DNA of 11,846 bases from Desulfobacterales bacterium (lineage in GTDB: Bacteria > Desulfobacterota > Desulfobacteria > Desulfobacterales > RPRI01): assembly GCA_030689795.1 (NCBI GenBank), contig JAUYEO010000322.1:1-11846 (forward strand), in the 5' to 3' direction. Shown here piece after piece: positions 1 through 6,635 of the stretch. How positions within the stretch are numbered: position 1 is the first letter of the stretch; each line of letters starts with the position of its first letter. The position numbers were made by a program, and so were the translations under genes. Under the pieces are notes generated by a model that did not search any database, had not been told where the DNA came from, and saw only the letters and a program-made list of their open reading frames with translations.

Positions 1-110
1 AGTCACTTCGCTAAATCACAAGAACTCGGGCTAACGCCCTCAAACAGCTTGTGATTTTTAACGCTCAGTTCCTTAAAAATCTATTTCCCAAAAATCTCAA
101 ATCCGTTCGC
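1..110. repeat. structured intergenic repeat with long-range inverted arms
   Basis: The arms aaatcacaag (13-22) and cttgtgattt (48-57) are perfect reverse complements. They enclose a second small hairpin, gggc-taac-gccc, at 28-39. The rest, to about 110, is A/T-rich and shows no open frame that resembles a protein. The nested-hairpin layout resembles dispersed palindromic repeats of Desulfobacterota genomes (recollection, not a search). The left end may continue outside the window. Confidence 0.5.
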
Positions 111-114
111 ATAT

Positions 115-158
115 GACTTTTTACGAGATCGTCAATTATGACGGCTTCGCAAAAAGTC
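115..158. repeat. imperfect inverted repeat of the GACTTTTTACG word family
   Basis: The left arm gactttttacgagatcgtc (115-133) and the right arm gacggcttcgcaaaaagtc (140-158) are reverse complements at 15 of 19 positions, around the loop aattat. Related 19-base words occur at 1594-1612, 1707-1725, 6636-6654 and 6722-6740, so this is a local copy of a dispersed family. It lacks a downstream T-tract, so I do not call it a terminator. Confidence 0.65.
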
Positions 159-165
159 TCAAAGT

Positions 166-236
166 CGTCACTCCCGTGAAAACGGGAGTCCAGAACTAGT
201 TGAAAAGACTGGATTCCCGCTTTCGCGGGAATGACG
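166..236. repeat. REP/MITE-like double-hairpin element (CCCGCGAAAGCGGG type)
   Basis: The arms at 166-193 and 209-236 are 28 bases each and are reverse complements at 24 positions. All four differences are transitions, which still allow G-U pairing in RNA. Each arm is itself a hairpin: cccgtgaaaacggg on the left and cccgctttcgcggg on the right. The type cgtcattcccgcgaaagcgg is, to my knowledge, a very common dispersed palindrome in Desulfobacterota and related genomes. It ends about 60 bases before the nth start codon. Confidence 0.75.
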
Positions 237-277
237 CAAAAGAGATAATTGGACTTGTTACGAACGTTTCAAGAACT

Positions 278-284
278 TAAGGAG
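278..284 (+). promoter_or_regulatory. ribosome binding site that decides the nth start
   Basis: The sequence taaggag lies 12 bases before the ATG at 297. An in-frame TTG at 249 would add 16 residues but has no such site in front of it. Starting at 297 gives a 212-residue protein, the usual length for endonuclease III. Confidence 0.7.
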
Positions 285-296
285 ATACATTCTAAT

Positions 297-935
297 ATGA
301 AAACCTCTGCTCGTACAGGAAAAATTAGAAAAATTTTAAGAGCAAGATACTCTGATGTCAGGACCCAACTCGATTATGAAAATCCTTTCGAGCTTCTTGT
401 TTCTACAATCCTTTCAGCACAGTGCACCGACAAACAGGTAAATATTGTAACAAAGGCTCTTTTCAAGAAACTTAAAACCCCCTATGATTTTGCGAATGCG
501 CCTGCTGAAATTGTTGAGCAGCTTATACGGCCTACAGGGTATTTCCGGAATAAGGCAAAGAATATTATTAACTGTTCAAAGGCTATTATTGAGAAATTCA
601 ACGGGGAGGTTCCGGCTTCTCTGGAAGAACTGACCGGGCTTCCCGGCGTGGGGCGAAAAACCGCAAATGTTGTTCTCGGCGCCGCATTCGGCATTCCGGG
701 AATTGTGGTTGATACTCATGTTGCAAGAATTGCGCAGCGCCTGGATTTTTCGGATAATAAAGATCCTGTCAAGATAGAATTTGATCTTATGGAAATAATA
801 CCAAAAAAAGAATGGAATGATTTCTGCCTGCACCTTATATATTTCGGAAGGGAGATATGCAAATCACGAAAGCCCCTCTGCCCGGATTGCCCGGTAACGA
901 AATTATGTGATTACAAGGATAAGAGCTTTGCATAA
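297..935 (+). CDS. nth: endonuclease III (DNA glycosylase/AP lyase)
   Basis: This base-excision repair enzyme removes oxidised pyrimidines and nicks the abasic site by beta-elimination. Numbered from the ATG at 297 (212 residues, against 211 in E. coli), the helix-hairpin-helix motif LPGVGRKTANVV spans about 115-126 and carries the catalytic lysine K121. The catalytic aspartate is D139 in VVDTHV. The C-terminal 4Fe-4S cluster ligands are C188, C195, C198 and C204, with the canonical C-X6-C-X2-C-X5-C spacing. All key residues are present, so the gene should be functional. The frame is also open upstream to a TTG at 249, but the SD sequence favours 297. It stands alone on the plus strand, behind a nest of palindromic repeats, with no gene partner in the window. 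Confidence 0.95.
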   Translation: MKTSARTGKIRKILRARYSDVRTQLDYENPFELLVSTILSAQCTDKQVNIVTKALFKKLKTPYDFANAPAEIVEQLIRPTGYFRNKAKNIINCSKAIIEKFNGEVPASLEELTGLPGVGRKTANVVLGAAFGIPGIVVDTHVARIAQRLDFSDNKDPVKIEFDLMEIIPKKEWNDFCLHLIYFGREICKSRKPLCPDCPVTKLCDYKDKSFA

Positions 936-1012
936 CTCTTAAGGGGCCGGCCCTAAGCCGTCATTTTTTCTTTCTTGCGATTATCATAGAAGCCTTATTG
1001 GCGGATTAGCTA

Positions 1013-1035
1013 ACAGCCTACAGCCTAACAGCCTA
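1013..1035. repeat. short degenerate tandem repeat (acagccta word)
   Basis: The word (a)cagccta occurs three times back to back, at 1013-1020, 1021-1027 and 1028-1035. It lies in the 150-base gap between the convergent genes nth and the Rho-N protein. Similar word-like tandem tracts appear at 5863-5998. I see no open reading frame here. Confidence 0.55.
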
Positions 1036-1067
1036 ATCTATCTGCGAAAATCGGCGTCCCAATTTAT

Positions 1068-1085
1068 TGCCATCCGGAAATGGCA
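1068..1085 (-). terminator. hairpin directly after the Rho-N protein stop (possible terminator)
   Basis: The perfect 6-bp stem tgccat/atggca has the loop ccggaa on the plus strand. It touches the TAG stop of the minus-strand gene. On the minus strand it is followed by ATAAATT, which is T-poor, so termination is only a possibility. Confidence 0.3.
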
Positions 1086-1406
1086 CTATCTTCTTGTCTT
1101 CTTCTTAAGCTTTGCAATACGTCGCCTGTAAATCAGCGCCATCTTCGCATTATCCGCCTCAAGAGCCGTTACTCTTTTTGCCTTTACCGTTTTTATCTTT
1201 ACCTTTAATTCTCTGATTGAAGAATCGGACTTTTTCATGGGGGCTTCAGCAATTCCCCTTGCCTTTTTGATGGAGCTTATAAGCTCGGGTTTATTCATTC
1301 CGTGGGCGCCGGTAATCCCTGGTATCTCTTTTGCCAGTTCCCTTAATTCCTTGGCCGTCATTTTATCAATCGGTTTCTCTTTAGCTGCCTTCTTTTTGCT
1401 GCCCAT
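1086..1406 (-). CDS. small basic protein with Rho N-terminal (SAP-like) domain
   Basis: This 106-residue protein is rich in lysine and arginine. Residues about 15-52 (MTAKELRELAKEIPGITGAH and onward) match the helix-extended-helix Rho_N/SAP fold found at the start of transcription terminator Rho, which binds nucleic acid. The rest (65-106) is a highly charged helical stretch ending in KLKKKTRR. There is no ATPase or RNA-binding Rho core, so this is not Rho itself. A nucleic-acid-binding or RNA-associated role is an inference. The start is supported by aaaggag about 12 bases before the ATG. The gene sits downstream of the slipin gene on the same strand, but 317 bases of repeats and a terminator-like leader hairpin separate them, suggesting its own transcript. 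Confidence 0.75.
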   Translation of the reverse strand: MGSKKKAAKEKPIDKMTAKELRELAKEIPGITGAHGMNKPELISSIKKARGIAEAPMKKSDSSIRELKVKIKTVKAKRVTALEADNAKMALIYRRRIAKLKKKTRR

Positions 1407-1449
1407 TTTAATTTCTCTCTCCTTTCACAGTACTTGTAAAAAAGCACAA

Positions 1450-1471
1450 GCGGAAGCTCACATGCTTCCGC
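1450..1471 (-). terminator. strong leader hairpin, terminator- or attenuator-like
   Basis: The perfect 8-bp stem gcggaagc (1450-1457) / gcttccgc (1464-1471) has the loop tcacat. On the minus strand it is followed, after a short ttgtgc spacer, by a run of six T's. It lies 44 bases upstream of the Rho-N protein ATG and just ahead of that gene's SD sequence. It could end read-through from the slipin operon or regulate the Rho-N gene. The plus strand also has a four-T run after the stem, so it could act in both directions. Confidence 0.45.
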
Positions 1472-1537
1472 CTTTTCCAGTTTTGCAAATGGCCGGTAAT
1501 CGAACTTAAACTATCTGACTTAATTACATCATATAAT

Positions 1538-1566
1538 ATTTTAATACATCCCTGATAATTCGTAAA
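1538..1566 (-). promoter_or_regulatory. possible sigma-70 promoter for the Rho-N protein gene
   Basis: On the minus strand, TTTACG (1566-1561, 4 of 6 matches to the -35 consensus) and TAAAAT (1543-1538, 5 of 6 to the -10) are separated by 17 bases. Transcription would start near 1530 and give a leader of about 125 bases that contains the 1450-1471 hairpin. The region is A/T-rich, so a chance match is quite possible. Confidence 0.3.
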
Positions 1567-1593
1567 CCATTTTTTTATGTAATGCCAATAAAA

Positions 1594-1725
1594 GATGGAC
1601 TCGTAAAAAGTCGTTCTCACACAAAGATCACGGAGGACACAAAGAAAAACCTGAATGTTTTCAATAGGCCTTTCTTCGTGCCTTTGTGCCTTCGTGGCGA
1701 AAAATTGACTTTTTACAAAGCCGTC
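1594..1725. repeat. MITE-like dispersed element filling the slipin/Rho-N spacer
   Basis: The left end gatggactcgtaaaaagtc (1594-1612) and the right end gactttttacaaagccgtc (1707-1725) are inverted relative to each other, with 15 of 19 positions matching. The core reads on the minus strand as ATKAQRHEE and LCVLRDLCVR. I recognise these as typical spurious translations of a widespread cacaaagatcacgaaggac type repeat. The right end runs into the TGA of the slipin gene. The rest of the 1407-1723 gap holds only the leader hairpin and putative promoter. Confidence 0.6.
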
Positions 1726-2506
1726 AATCTTCAATCTTAATTTTAGATGCCACCTTATCGATGACATTTGCCAGATTCAAAAAAGGCTTGAACATGTCAA
1801 GCGGAACAGGGAAAATGGTTGTTGTATTCTGTTCGGCAGACATTTCCCTCATTGTCTGGAGATATCTTAGTTGCAGGGCCATAGGATGAGATTCAATAAT
1901 TTGCGCAGCCTCAGCCAGTTTGGCAGCAGCCTGCTGCTCACCTTCGGCATTGATAATCTTTGCCCGGCGTTCTCTTTCCGCCTCAGCCTGCTTTGCCATT
2001 GCTCTTTGCATCTCCTGTGGAAGGTCAATGTGCTTCAGCGCTACGGTCGCCACCTTAATTCCCCATTGATCAGTGTGGGCATCAAGAATCTCCTGAAGCT
2101 GGGAATTAATCTTTTCCCTTGCAGAAAGAAGCTCATCGAGTTCAGCCTGGCCGCAAATGCTTCTTAATGTCGTCTGAGCCAGCTGTGTCATGGCATACTG
2201 GTAATTTTCAACTTCAACAACCGCCTTGACAGTATCAACCACCCTGAAATAGATAACGGCATTGACCTTAACCGAAACATTGTCCCTTGTTATGACATCC
2301 TGGGGATCAACATCTATTACAATAAGGCGAAGGCTCACTTTTACCATTTTGTCAATTACAGGGATAAGAATAATAAGGCCCGGCCCCTTTGCGCTTATCA
2401 CTCGACCGAGCCTGAATATTACACCTCGTTCGTACTCATTCAGTACCCTTATCGAAGTTGAGAGAAAAAAAACAAGAATGATTATTATGGCAACATACGG
2501 TAACAT
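1724..2506 (-). CDS. slipin family membrane protein (SPFH/stomatin-like)
   Basis: This 260-residue protein has a hydrophobic N-terminal anchor (residues 2-18), then the SPFH domain. That domain begins at EYERGVIFRLGRV (24-36) and includes GPGLIILIPVIDKM (41-54) and the NVSVKVNAVIYFRV stretch (76-89). An alanine/glutamate-rich coiled coil (about 168-205, RAMAKQAEAERERRAKIINA) follows. Slipins oligomerise into membrane microdomain scaffolds. In archaea the p-stomatin is cleaved by its NfeD partner, and such a partner is encoded 59 bases upstream here. The SD sequence aaggag is ideally placed before the ATG. The TGA stop abuts the repeat at 1594-1725. The protein is of normal length and appears intact. 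Confidence 0.93.
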   Translation of the reverse strand: MLPYVAIIIILVFFLSTSIRVLNEYERGVIFRLGRVISAKGPGLIILIPVIDKMVKVSLRLIVIDVDPQDVITRDNVSVKVNAVIYFRVVDTVKAVVEVENYQYAMTQLAQTTLRSICGQAELDELLSAREKINSQLQEILDAHTDQWGIKVATVALKHIDLPQEMQRAMAKQAEAERERRAKIINAEGEQQAAAKLAEAAQIIESHPMALQLRYLQTMREMSAEQNTTTIFPVPLDMFKPFLNLANVIDKVASKIKIED

Positions 2507-2565
2507 ATTGTTCTCCTTTTTTGATTTATCTTATTGAAAATGTTTCTCCTTTTACGTGTGCAGAT

Positions 2566-3852
2566 CTATTCAAGTTGTTCGACTTCTACAACAAGATCGG
2601 CAACCTTAACGACTCTGACCTTTGTTCCAGCCCGTATCGGATTTTTTGATATTGCCTTCCAGAGTTCCCCATGGACGAATACCTTTCCTTCAGGCATTAT
2701 ATCATTTTTAACGATCCCCGTCTCTCCGATAAGACCTTCCGCTCCGCTTCTTGATTTTGAAATCTGTGATTTAAAAACAAGGGCGGATACCGCTATAAAA
2801 AAGGCGGATATAAATATAAATGTCGGAAGCAATACATCAAGCGAAACCTTAACCCCCGGGACCGACCCGTCAAATAGCATAAGGGAACCGAGCAGGAGTG
2901 AAACGACCCCTGCAACACTTAAAAGGCCGTAACTGGTGATCTTCATTTCGAGAATGAAAAAAATCACAGCAAGTATAATAAGAAGGATGCCTGCGTAATT
3001 GACAGGAAGCATCTGAAAAGAAAAAAAAGCCAAAATCAGTGAAATCCCTCCCACAACCCCGGGGAAAACAGCCCCGGGATGCGCCAGCTCGAAATAGAGT
3101 CCAGCAAGCCCTATCATCATCAGTATGTAAGCGATGTTCGGATTGCCGATGGTTTTTAAAATCTTTGTCCTTAACGGCTCCATATATTCGGTTATCTTAT
3201 AATCATAAAGATTAAGAACTCCCTTGTCCTGAATATTCCGGCCGTTAATCTTTTTTATCAGATCATCGATATCTTTTGCCGTAAGATCTATTACATTCTC
3301 TTTCAAAGCCTCCGTCTCTGTGATAGATACGCTTTTTCGCACCGCGTTTTCAGCCCAGACCGCATTTCTCTGCCGTTTCGAAGCAATGCTCCTTGCGTAT
3401 GCCGCCATGTCATTGGTGATTTTATCGGACATCGGCCCGCCGATATCTTTCCCGCCTATTCCTACCGGATGCGCAGCCCCTATATTTGTCCCGGGAGCCA
3501 TTGCGGCAATATCAGCGGCCATTGTAATTATTACCCCGGCAGAGGCTGCTCTTGCTCCTCCAGGAGCCACGTAGACCACGACCGGCAATTTCGATGCAAG
3601 AATATCCATCACCATTTCACGCATCGATTCCGAAAGCCCTCCCGGAGTATCAAGCTGTATTATGATGCAGCCGTAATCTTTCTCTGCAGCGTACTTAATA
3701 CCCCTTTTCAAAAAATCGGCCACACCCGGGTTTATGTCGGCTGAAATTTTTATCAGACACACATCTCCCTGCCCTGCGATGCTGTAGCCTGCAGGCGTCA
3801 GCAGCAGAAAAGATAAAACAAAAAGGAATATCCCGGATCTTAAGCTTTTCAT
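2566..3852 (-). CDS. NfeD-type ClpP-class membrane serine protease (long NfeD)
   Basis: This 428-residue protein has three modules. A signal/anchor covers about 7-26. A periplasmic ClpP-like protease domain (about 30-200) carries DTPGG (68-72) and the nucleophile motif RAASAG with Ser104. Five or so membrane segments follow (about 238-360), then a soluble OB-fold NfeD domain (366-428). Long NfeD proteins pair with slipins; the Pyrococcus homologue cleaves the hydrophobic tail of stomatin with a Ser-Lys dyad. By hand alignment the dyad lysine falls at R154 (YARSIA), a substitution I believe is common in bacterial members, so activity is uncertain. It starts 9 bases after the UDG stop and precedes the slipin gene. 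The SD sequence is weak, consistent with translation coupled to the upstream gene. Confidence 0.93.
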   Translation of the reverse strand: MKSLRSGIFLFVLSFLLLTPAGYSIAGQGDVCLIKISADINPGVADFLKRGIKYAAEKDYGCIIIQLDTPGGLSESMREMVMDILASKLPVVVYVAPGGARAASAGVIITMAADIAAMAPGTNIGAAHPVGIGGKDIGGPMSDKITNDMAAYARSIASKRQRNAVWAENAVRKSVSITETEALKENVIDLTAKDIDDLIKKINGRNIQDKGVLNLYDYKITEYMEPLRTKILKTIGNPNIAYILMMIGLAGLYFELAHPGAVFPGVVGGISLILAFFSFQMLPVNYAGILLIILAVIFFILEMKITSYGLLSVAGVVSLLLGSLMLFDGSVPGVKVSLDVLLPTFIFISAFFIAVSALVFKSQISKSRSGAEGLIGETGIVKNDIMPEGKVFVHGELWKAISKNPIRAGTKVRVVKVADLVVEVEQLE

Positions 3853-3861
3853 ATATAATTT

Positions 3862-4587
3862 TCAGACATCCATCATGCTCATAAGTTTTTTCATGTCTTC
3901 CCACACATCCCGCTTCTTTTCGGGATTTCGCAACAGATATGCCGGATGGTAGGTGGGCATAACTTTCATGCCCCGGTAGTCATAAAGCCGCCCCCTCATC
4001 TTTGAGATAGGCTCATCAGCATCAAGGAGGGTCTGGGTGGCAAATGTTCCAAGTGCGCAAATGAAATCAGGTCTTATTGCATCGAGCTGCCGCTCTAAAA
4101 AAAGAAAACATGCCTTTATCTCGTCCGGAGCCGGATTCCTGTTTCCCGGCGGGCGGCACTTTATGATGTTGCAGATATATACCTTGTCCCTTGTAAGATT
4201 CATGGCCTCAATTATCTTTGTTAAAAGCTGTCCTGCCTTTCCGACAAACGGCTCACCCTGCTGATCCTCATCGTGGCCGGGGCCTTCACCCACGAACACG
4301 AGCCTCGCATCGGGGTCTCCTGTTCCGAATACTATATTGGTGCGCTCCTTACAGAGCTTGCACCTTTGACAATCTCCAACCAGGCTCCGCAATTCTTTCA
4401 GATCATCAGCGGCAGATGACAGGTTCCTGTCCAGGTTTTTTACGATACCGATGGTTTTTTCCGGACAGTCAAAACCCGTGCATCCGGCCTCAGCCATATA
4501 TCTGAGCGTATCGGAGGTTTTTTCCAGGATATCACCCGGATCCTGATCATGCCCGGCTCTGCCGTAGTACGTTTCAGCCCTGACCAT
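3862..4587 (-). CDS. family 4 uracil-DNA glycosylase (4Fe-4S)
   Basis: This enzyme removes uracil from DNA to start base-excision repair. It has 241 residues, longer than the core family of about 200 because of a 70-residue N-terminal extension. Hallmarks are the cluster cysteines C73 and C76 (CQRC), C144 (KCRPPGNRNP) and probably C160; the uracil-pocket motif GEGPGHDEDQQGEPFVGKAG (100-119); ALGTFATQTLL (178-188); and the HPAYLL catalytic loop with H214. All expected motifs are present. The extension has GCTGFDC (35-41), whose two extra cysteines I cannot assign. The ATG lies 3 bases after the coaBC stop, with aaagga upstream, so the two are surely co-transcribed. Confidence 0.95.
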   Translation of the reverse strand: MVRAETYYGRAGHDQDPGDILEKTSDTLRYMAEAGCTGFDCPEKTIGIVKNLDRNLSSAADDLKELRSLVGDCQRCKLCKERTNIVFGTGDPDARLVFVGEGPGHDEDQQGEPFVGKAGQLLTKIIEAMNLTRDKVYICNIIKCRPPGNRNPAPDEIKACFLFLERQLDAIRPDFICALGTFATQTLLDADEPISKMRGRLYDYRGMKVMPTYHPAYLLRNPEKKRDVWEDMKKLMSMMDV

Positions 4588-4590
4588 TTT

Positions 4591-5811
4591 TTATAAGTTC
4601 CTTTCAGGAGAGTTTCCGGAATCCAATTCCAGAATCCGGTCAAGAAGAATATGCGCAACAGATTCCTTGTCCATAAGCGGCAATATCTCTTTATCGCCGT
4701 TTCTGAAAAACAATATAACCCTGTTTGTGTCGGTCCCGAAACCGGAAGATTTTCCGTCAAGAAGGTTTCCGGCTATGATATCAAGGTTTTTCCTTTCAAG
4801 CTTTTCCTTCGCGTTTTTTTCGAGGTTTTCGGTTTCTGCCGCAAAACCGACAAGAACCTTGTTTTTCTTTTTTTTCCCAAGTTCCAGTAAAATATCCTCG
4901 GTTTTCCGGAGAAGAAGCGTCGTCTCTTCTTCGCCTTTCTTCATCTTCTGTTTTGCGGTTACCGAAGGCCTGTAATCCGAAACAGCGGCGGTCTTGATAA
5001 TTATGTCTGCCTTTTTCATATTATCAAAAACGGCTGCCGCCATCTCCTTTGCAGAAACAGTCCTGATTATTTCCACATTTACGGGCGCTTTAAGACTCGC
5101 AGGGCCTGAAACAAGGAGAACATCAGCGCCCCTGTGTTCGGCGGCCCGTGCAACGGCATAGCCCATCCTGCCCGAAGAAGGATTGCTTATATAACGTACA
5201 GGATCCATATGCTCCCTCGTGGGACCGGCGGTGACAAGAACTCTCTTTCCCTTAAAATCCTTAGGGGCAAGACAGTACATAAGCCTGTCCAGTATCTCTT
5301 CGGGATCGGGAAGCCTTCCCTGCCCGGTAGTCCCGCAGGCAAGTTCCCCTTCAGACGGTTCAACAATAAAATACCCGTCTTTTTTCAGGATATCGATGTT
5401 CCTCCGAACCGAAACTTTTTCATACATGTTGGTATTCATTGACGGGCAAATCATGACCGGACAAGTAACGGCAAGAAGAAAGGTGCTCAGCGCATCATCC
5501 GCTATACCACCCGCAAGCTTTCCGATAATATTCGCAGTTGCCGGGGCAACGACAACCGCATCCGCCTCTTTCGCCCATTCTATATGCCTTATCGAAGAAT
5601 TGCCCCCTTTTTCAAAAAGATCCGTGCATACAGGGTTACCGGACAGGGCTTCAAATGTCAGGGCGCCCACAAAAGCAGACGCGTTTTTTGTCATGATGAC
5701 CCTTGTATTTGCATCCTGCTTCTTAATAAGCCTCAGAAGTTCCGCGCTCTTATACGCCGCAATACCGCCGCTCACACCAAGAACGATATTTTTACCTTTT
5801 ATATATCCCAT
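4591..5811 (-). CDS. coaBC: bifunctional phosphopantothenoylcysteine decarboxylase/phosphopantothenate-cysteine ligase
   Basis: It catalyses two consecutive steps of coenzyme A synthesis: joining cysteine to 4'-phosphopantothenate (CoaB), then FMN-dependent decarboxylation to 4'-phosphopantetheine (CoaC). The N-terminal CoaC flavoprotein half has GVSGGIAAYKS (12-22), the catalytic histidine H76 in IRHIEWA, PSMNTNMY (123-130) with N126, and the active-site cysteine C159 in ACGTTGQGRL. The CoaB half, from about 188, shows AGPTREHMDPVRYISNPSSG (195-214), KTAAVSDYRP (273-282) and FGTDTN (358-363). At 406 residues it matches the family length. It leads the minus-strand run coaBC-udg-nfeD-slipin, and gaggac upstream is a plausible SD. 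Confidence 0.97.
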   Translation of the reverse strand: MGYIKGKNIVLGVSGGIAAYKSAELLRLIKKQDANTRVIMTKNASAFVGALTFEALSGNPVCTDLFEKGGNSSIRHIEWAKEADAVVVAPATANIIGKLAGGIADDALSTFLLAVTCPVMICPSMNTNMYEKVSVRRNIDILKKDGYFIVEPSEGELACGTTGQGRLPDPEEILDRLMYCLAPKDFKGKRVLVTAGPTREHMDPVRYISNPSSGRMGYAVARAAEHRGADVLLVSGPASLKAPVNVEIIRTVSAKEMAAAVFDNMKKADIIIKTAAVSDYRPSVTAKQKMKKGEEETTLLLRKTEDILLELGKKKKNKVLVGFAAETENLEKNAKEKLERKNLDIIAGNLLDGKSSGFGTDTNRVILFFRNGDKEILPLMDKESVAHILLDRILELDSGNSPERNL

Positions 5812-5862
5812 CCCGTCCCGTCCTCAACATCACAACTTACGCTGTTATTTTTTCCGTACTTT

Positions 5863-5998
5863 AGACACCGGACACCGGACTCAGTTTTTGGTCTCTGGTT
5901 TACGGTTTCTGGTTTCGGACGGCTCAAACCGTTTAAGCCGCTTGAACAGCTTGAACCGCTACCTTCACTGATCCCTGACAACTGATTACTGAACTCCG
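5863..5998. repeat. degenerate short tandem word repeats upstream of coaBC
   Basis: Three kinds of low-complexity words follow one another. The first is gacaccggacaccggac (5864-5880). The second is a ggtttctggttt-like tract (about 5886-5918). The third is a tract of roughly nine-base units related to ccgcttgaa (about 5928-5960). A fourth stretch (5970-5998) repeats a ctgat/tgac motif. The 211-base gap between coaBC and the lipoprotein gene holds nothing else I can identify. Such tracts recall the word-like spacer repeats of Desulfobacterota (recollection). Confidence 0.55.
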
Positions 5999-6022
5999 AC
6001 CTCTTGCCGATTGCCTGCCTTG

Positions 6023-6508
6023 TTATTTCATCAAACCTGAAGAGCCTTCGGCTATCGACGGCGCAACCCATATTTCAACATCTGTCGAAAAATCGCCGTC
6101 CGTGATATTGATAACACACCATCTGTTCTGTTTCTGAAAGAGCATGACCGTCCTGGGCGATTTAAACGCGCTTATCAGCTTCCAGTTATCCTTCGCCATA
6201 TTGTCCTCAAAAAAAGTGCAAAGGGAACCGACTTCCACCCTTCCGTTTAAAGCAAGAACACCTGCCGAAAAACCCGGCGCCTTGTATACAAATGAGGAAC
6301 CTTTATCTATCTTCAGTTCTTTCGGAACAAGAACATCTCCAAAATCATAGTAAACGGGCAGGTCTTTTTTTTCCTTTTGAACAGGGGTACTCGAAAAGGT
6401 GTTTTTTTCATCCTGCTTCAGGGCAGCACATCCTGATATCAGAAATAAAAGAGTTGCAAGTACCCAGGCATGTGCAAAAACAGTTCTTATCCGATTAATT
6501 CTAATCAT
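6023..6508 (-). CDS. putative lipoprotein of unknown function
   Basis: This 161-residue protein starts at the ATG at 6508, chosen because aaggagg lies 7 bases upstream. A frame-open ATG at 6589 would add 27 residues and lacks a good SD. The N-terminus is a lipoprotein signal: basic residues (RINRIR), a hydrophobic core (about 12-24) and the lipobox ISGC with lipidated C27. Alanine after the cysteine suggests the outer membrane by the E. coli rule. A charged linker (about 31-50) leads to one compact domain (51-150). That domain has YKAPGFSAGVLALNGRVEVG (75-94), a CTFFEDNMAKDNWK segment (97-110) and the ending VEIWVAP. I recall similar uncharacterised lipoproteins from delta-proteobacteria but cannot name a family or function. 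Confidence 0.8.
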   Translation of the reverse strand: MIRINRIRTVFAHAWVLATLLFLISGCAALKQDEKNTFSSTPVQKEKKDLPVYYDFGDVLVPKELKIDKGSSFVYKAPGFSAGVLALNGRVEVGSLCTFFEDNMAKDNWKLISAFKSPRTVMLFQKQNRWCVINITDGDFSTDVEIWVAPSIAEGSSGLMK

Positions 6509-6515
6509 TTTATTG

Positions 6516-6522
6516 CCTCCTT
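6516..6522 (-). promoter_or_regulatory. ribosome binding site that decides the lipoprotein start
   Basis: The minus-strand sequence AAGGAGG lies 7 bases before the ATG at 6508. It places the start at the first residue of a classical lipoprotein signal peptide instead of the upstream in-frame ATG at 6589. Confidence 0.75.
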
Positions 6523-6635
6523 GCTTTTTTAACAGATAGTAAATTATTACAATCCAGAATATTTTCGGACACGATAACATAAACAGCACGGATATGGCAA
6601 TAAACTTGGAAATATGCCAAAAAATAAATGATGGG

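Noticed and set aside
249..296. Upstream TTG start for endonuclease III
   Set aside because: It would add 16 residues beyond the normal family length. The ATG at 297 has a good SD sequence.
938..957. G/C-rich imperfect palindrome after nth as a terminator
   Set aside because: The arms pair only with a bulge and an awkward loop, and the T-rich stretch starts about 7 bases later. The evidence is too thin.
1408..1767. Minus-strand open frame of 119 codons in the slipin/Rho-N spacer
   Set aside because: It is the translation of the dispersed repeat (ATKAQRHEE, LCVLRDLCVR) and overlaps the slipin 3' end. No SD and no protein-like composition.
2534..2932. Plus-strand open frames opposite nfeD, UDG and slipin
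   Set aside because: All are antisense to genes with complete conserved domains, and none shows an SD or recognisable motif.
5219..5971. Long plus-strand open frame of 250 codons
   Set aside because: It lies antisense to coaBC, has low-complexity Ser/Pro-rich content and ends in the spacer repeats. The coaBC frame has every family motif, so this is a shadow frame.
5863..5998. CRISPR-like array
   Set aside because: Units are shorter than 12 bases and degenerate, have no regular spacers, and no cas gene is present.
6509..6589. Upstream ATG extension of the lipoprotein
   Set aside because: It would put the SD inside the coding region and bury the signal peptide behind 27 extra residues.
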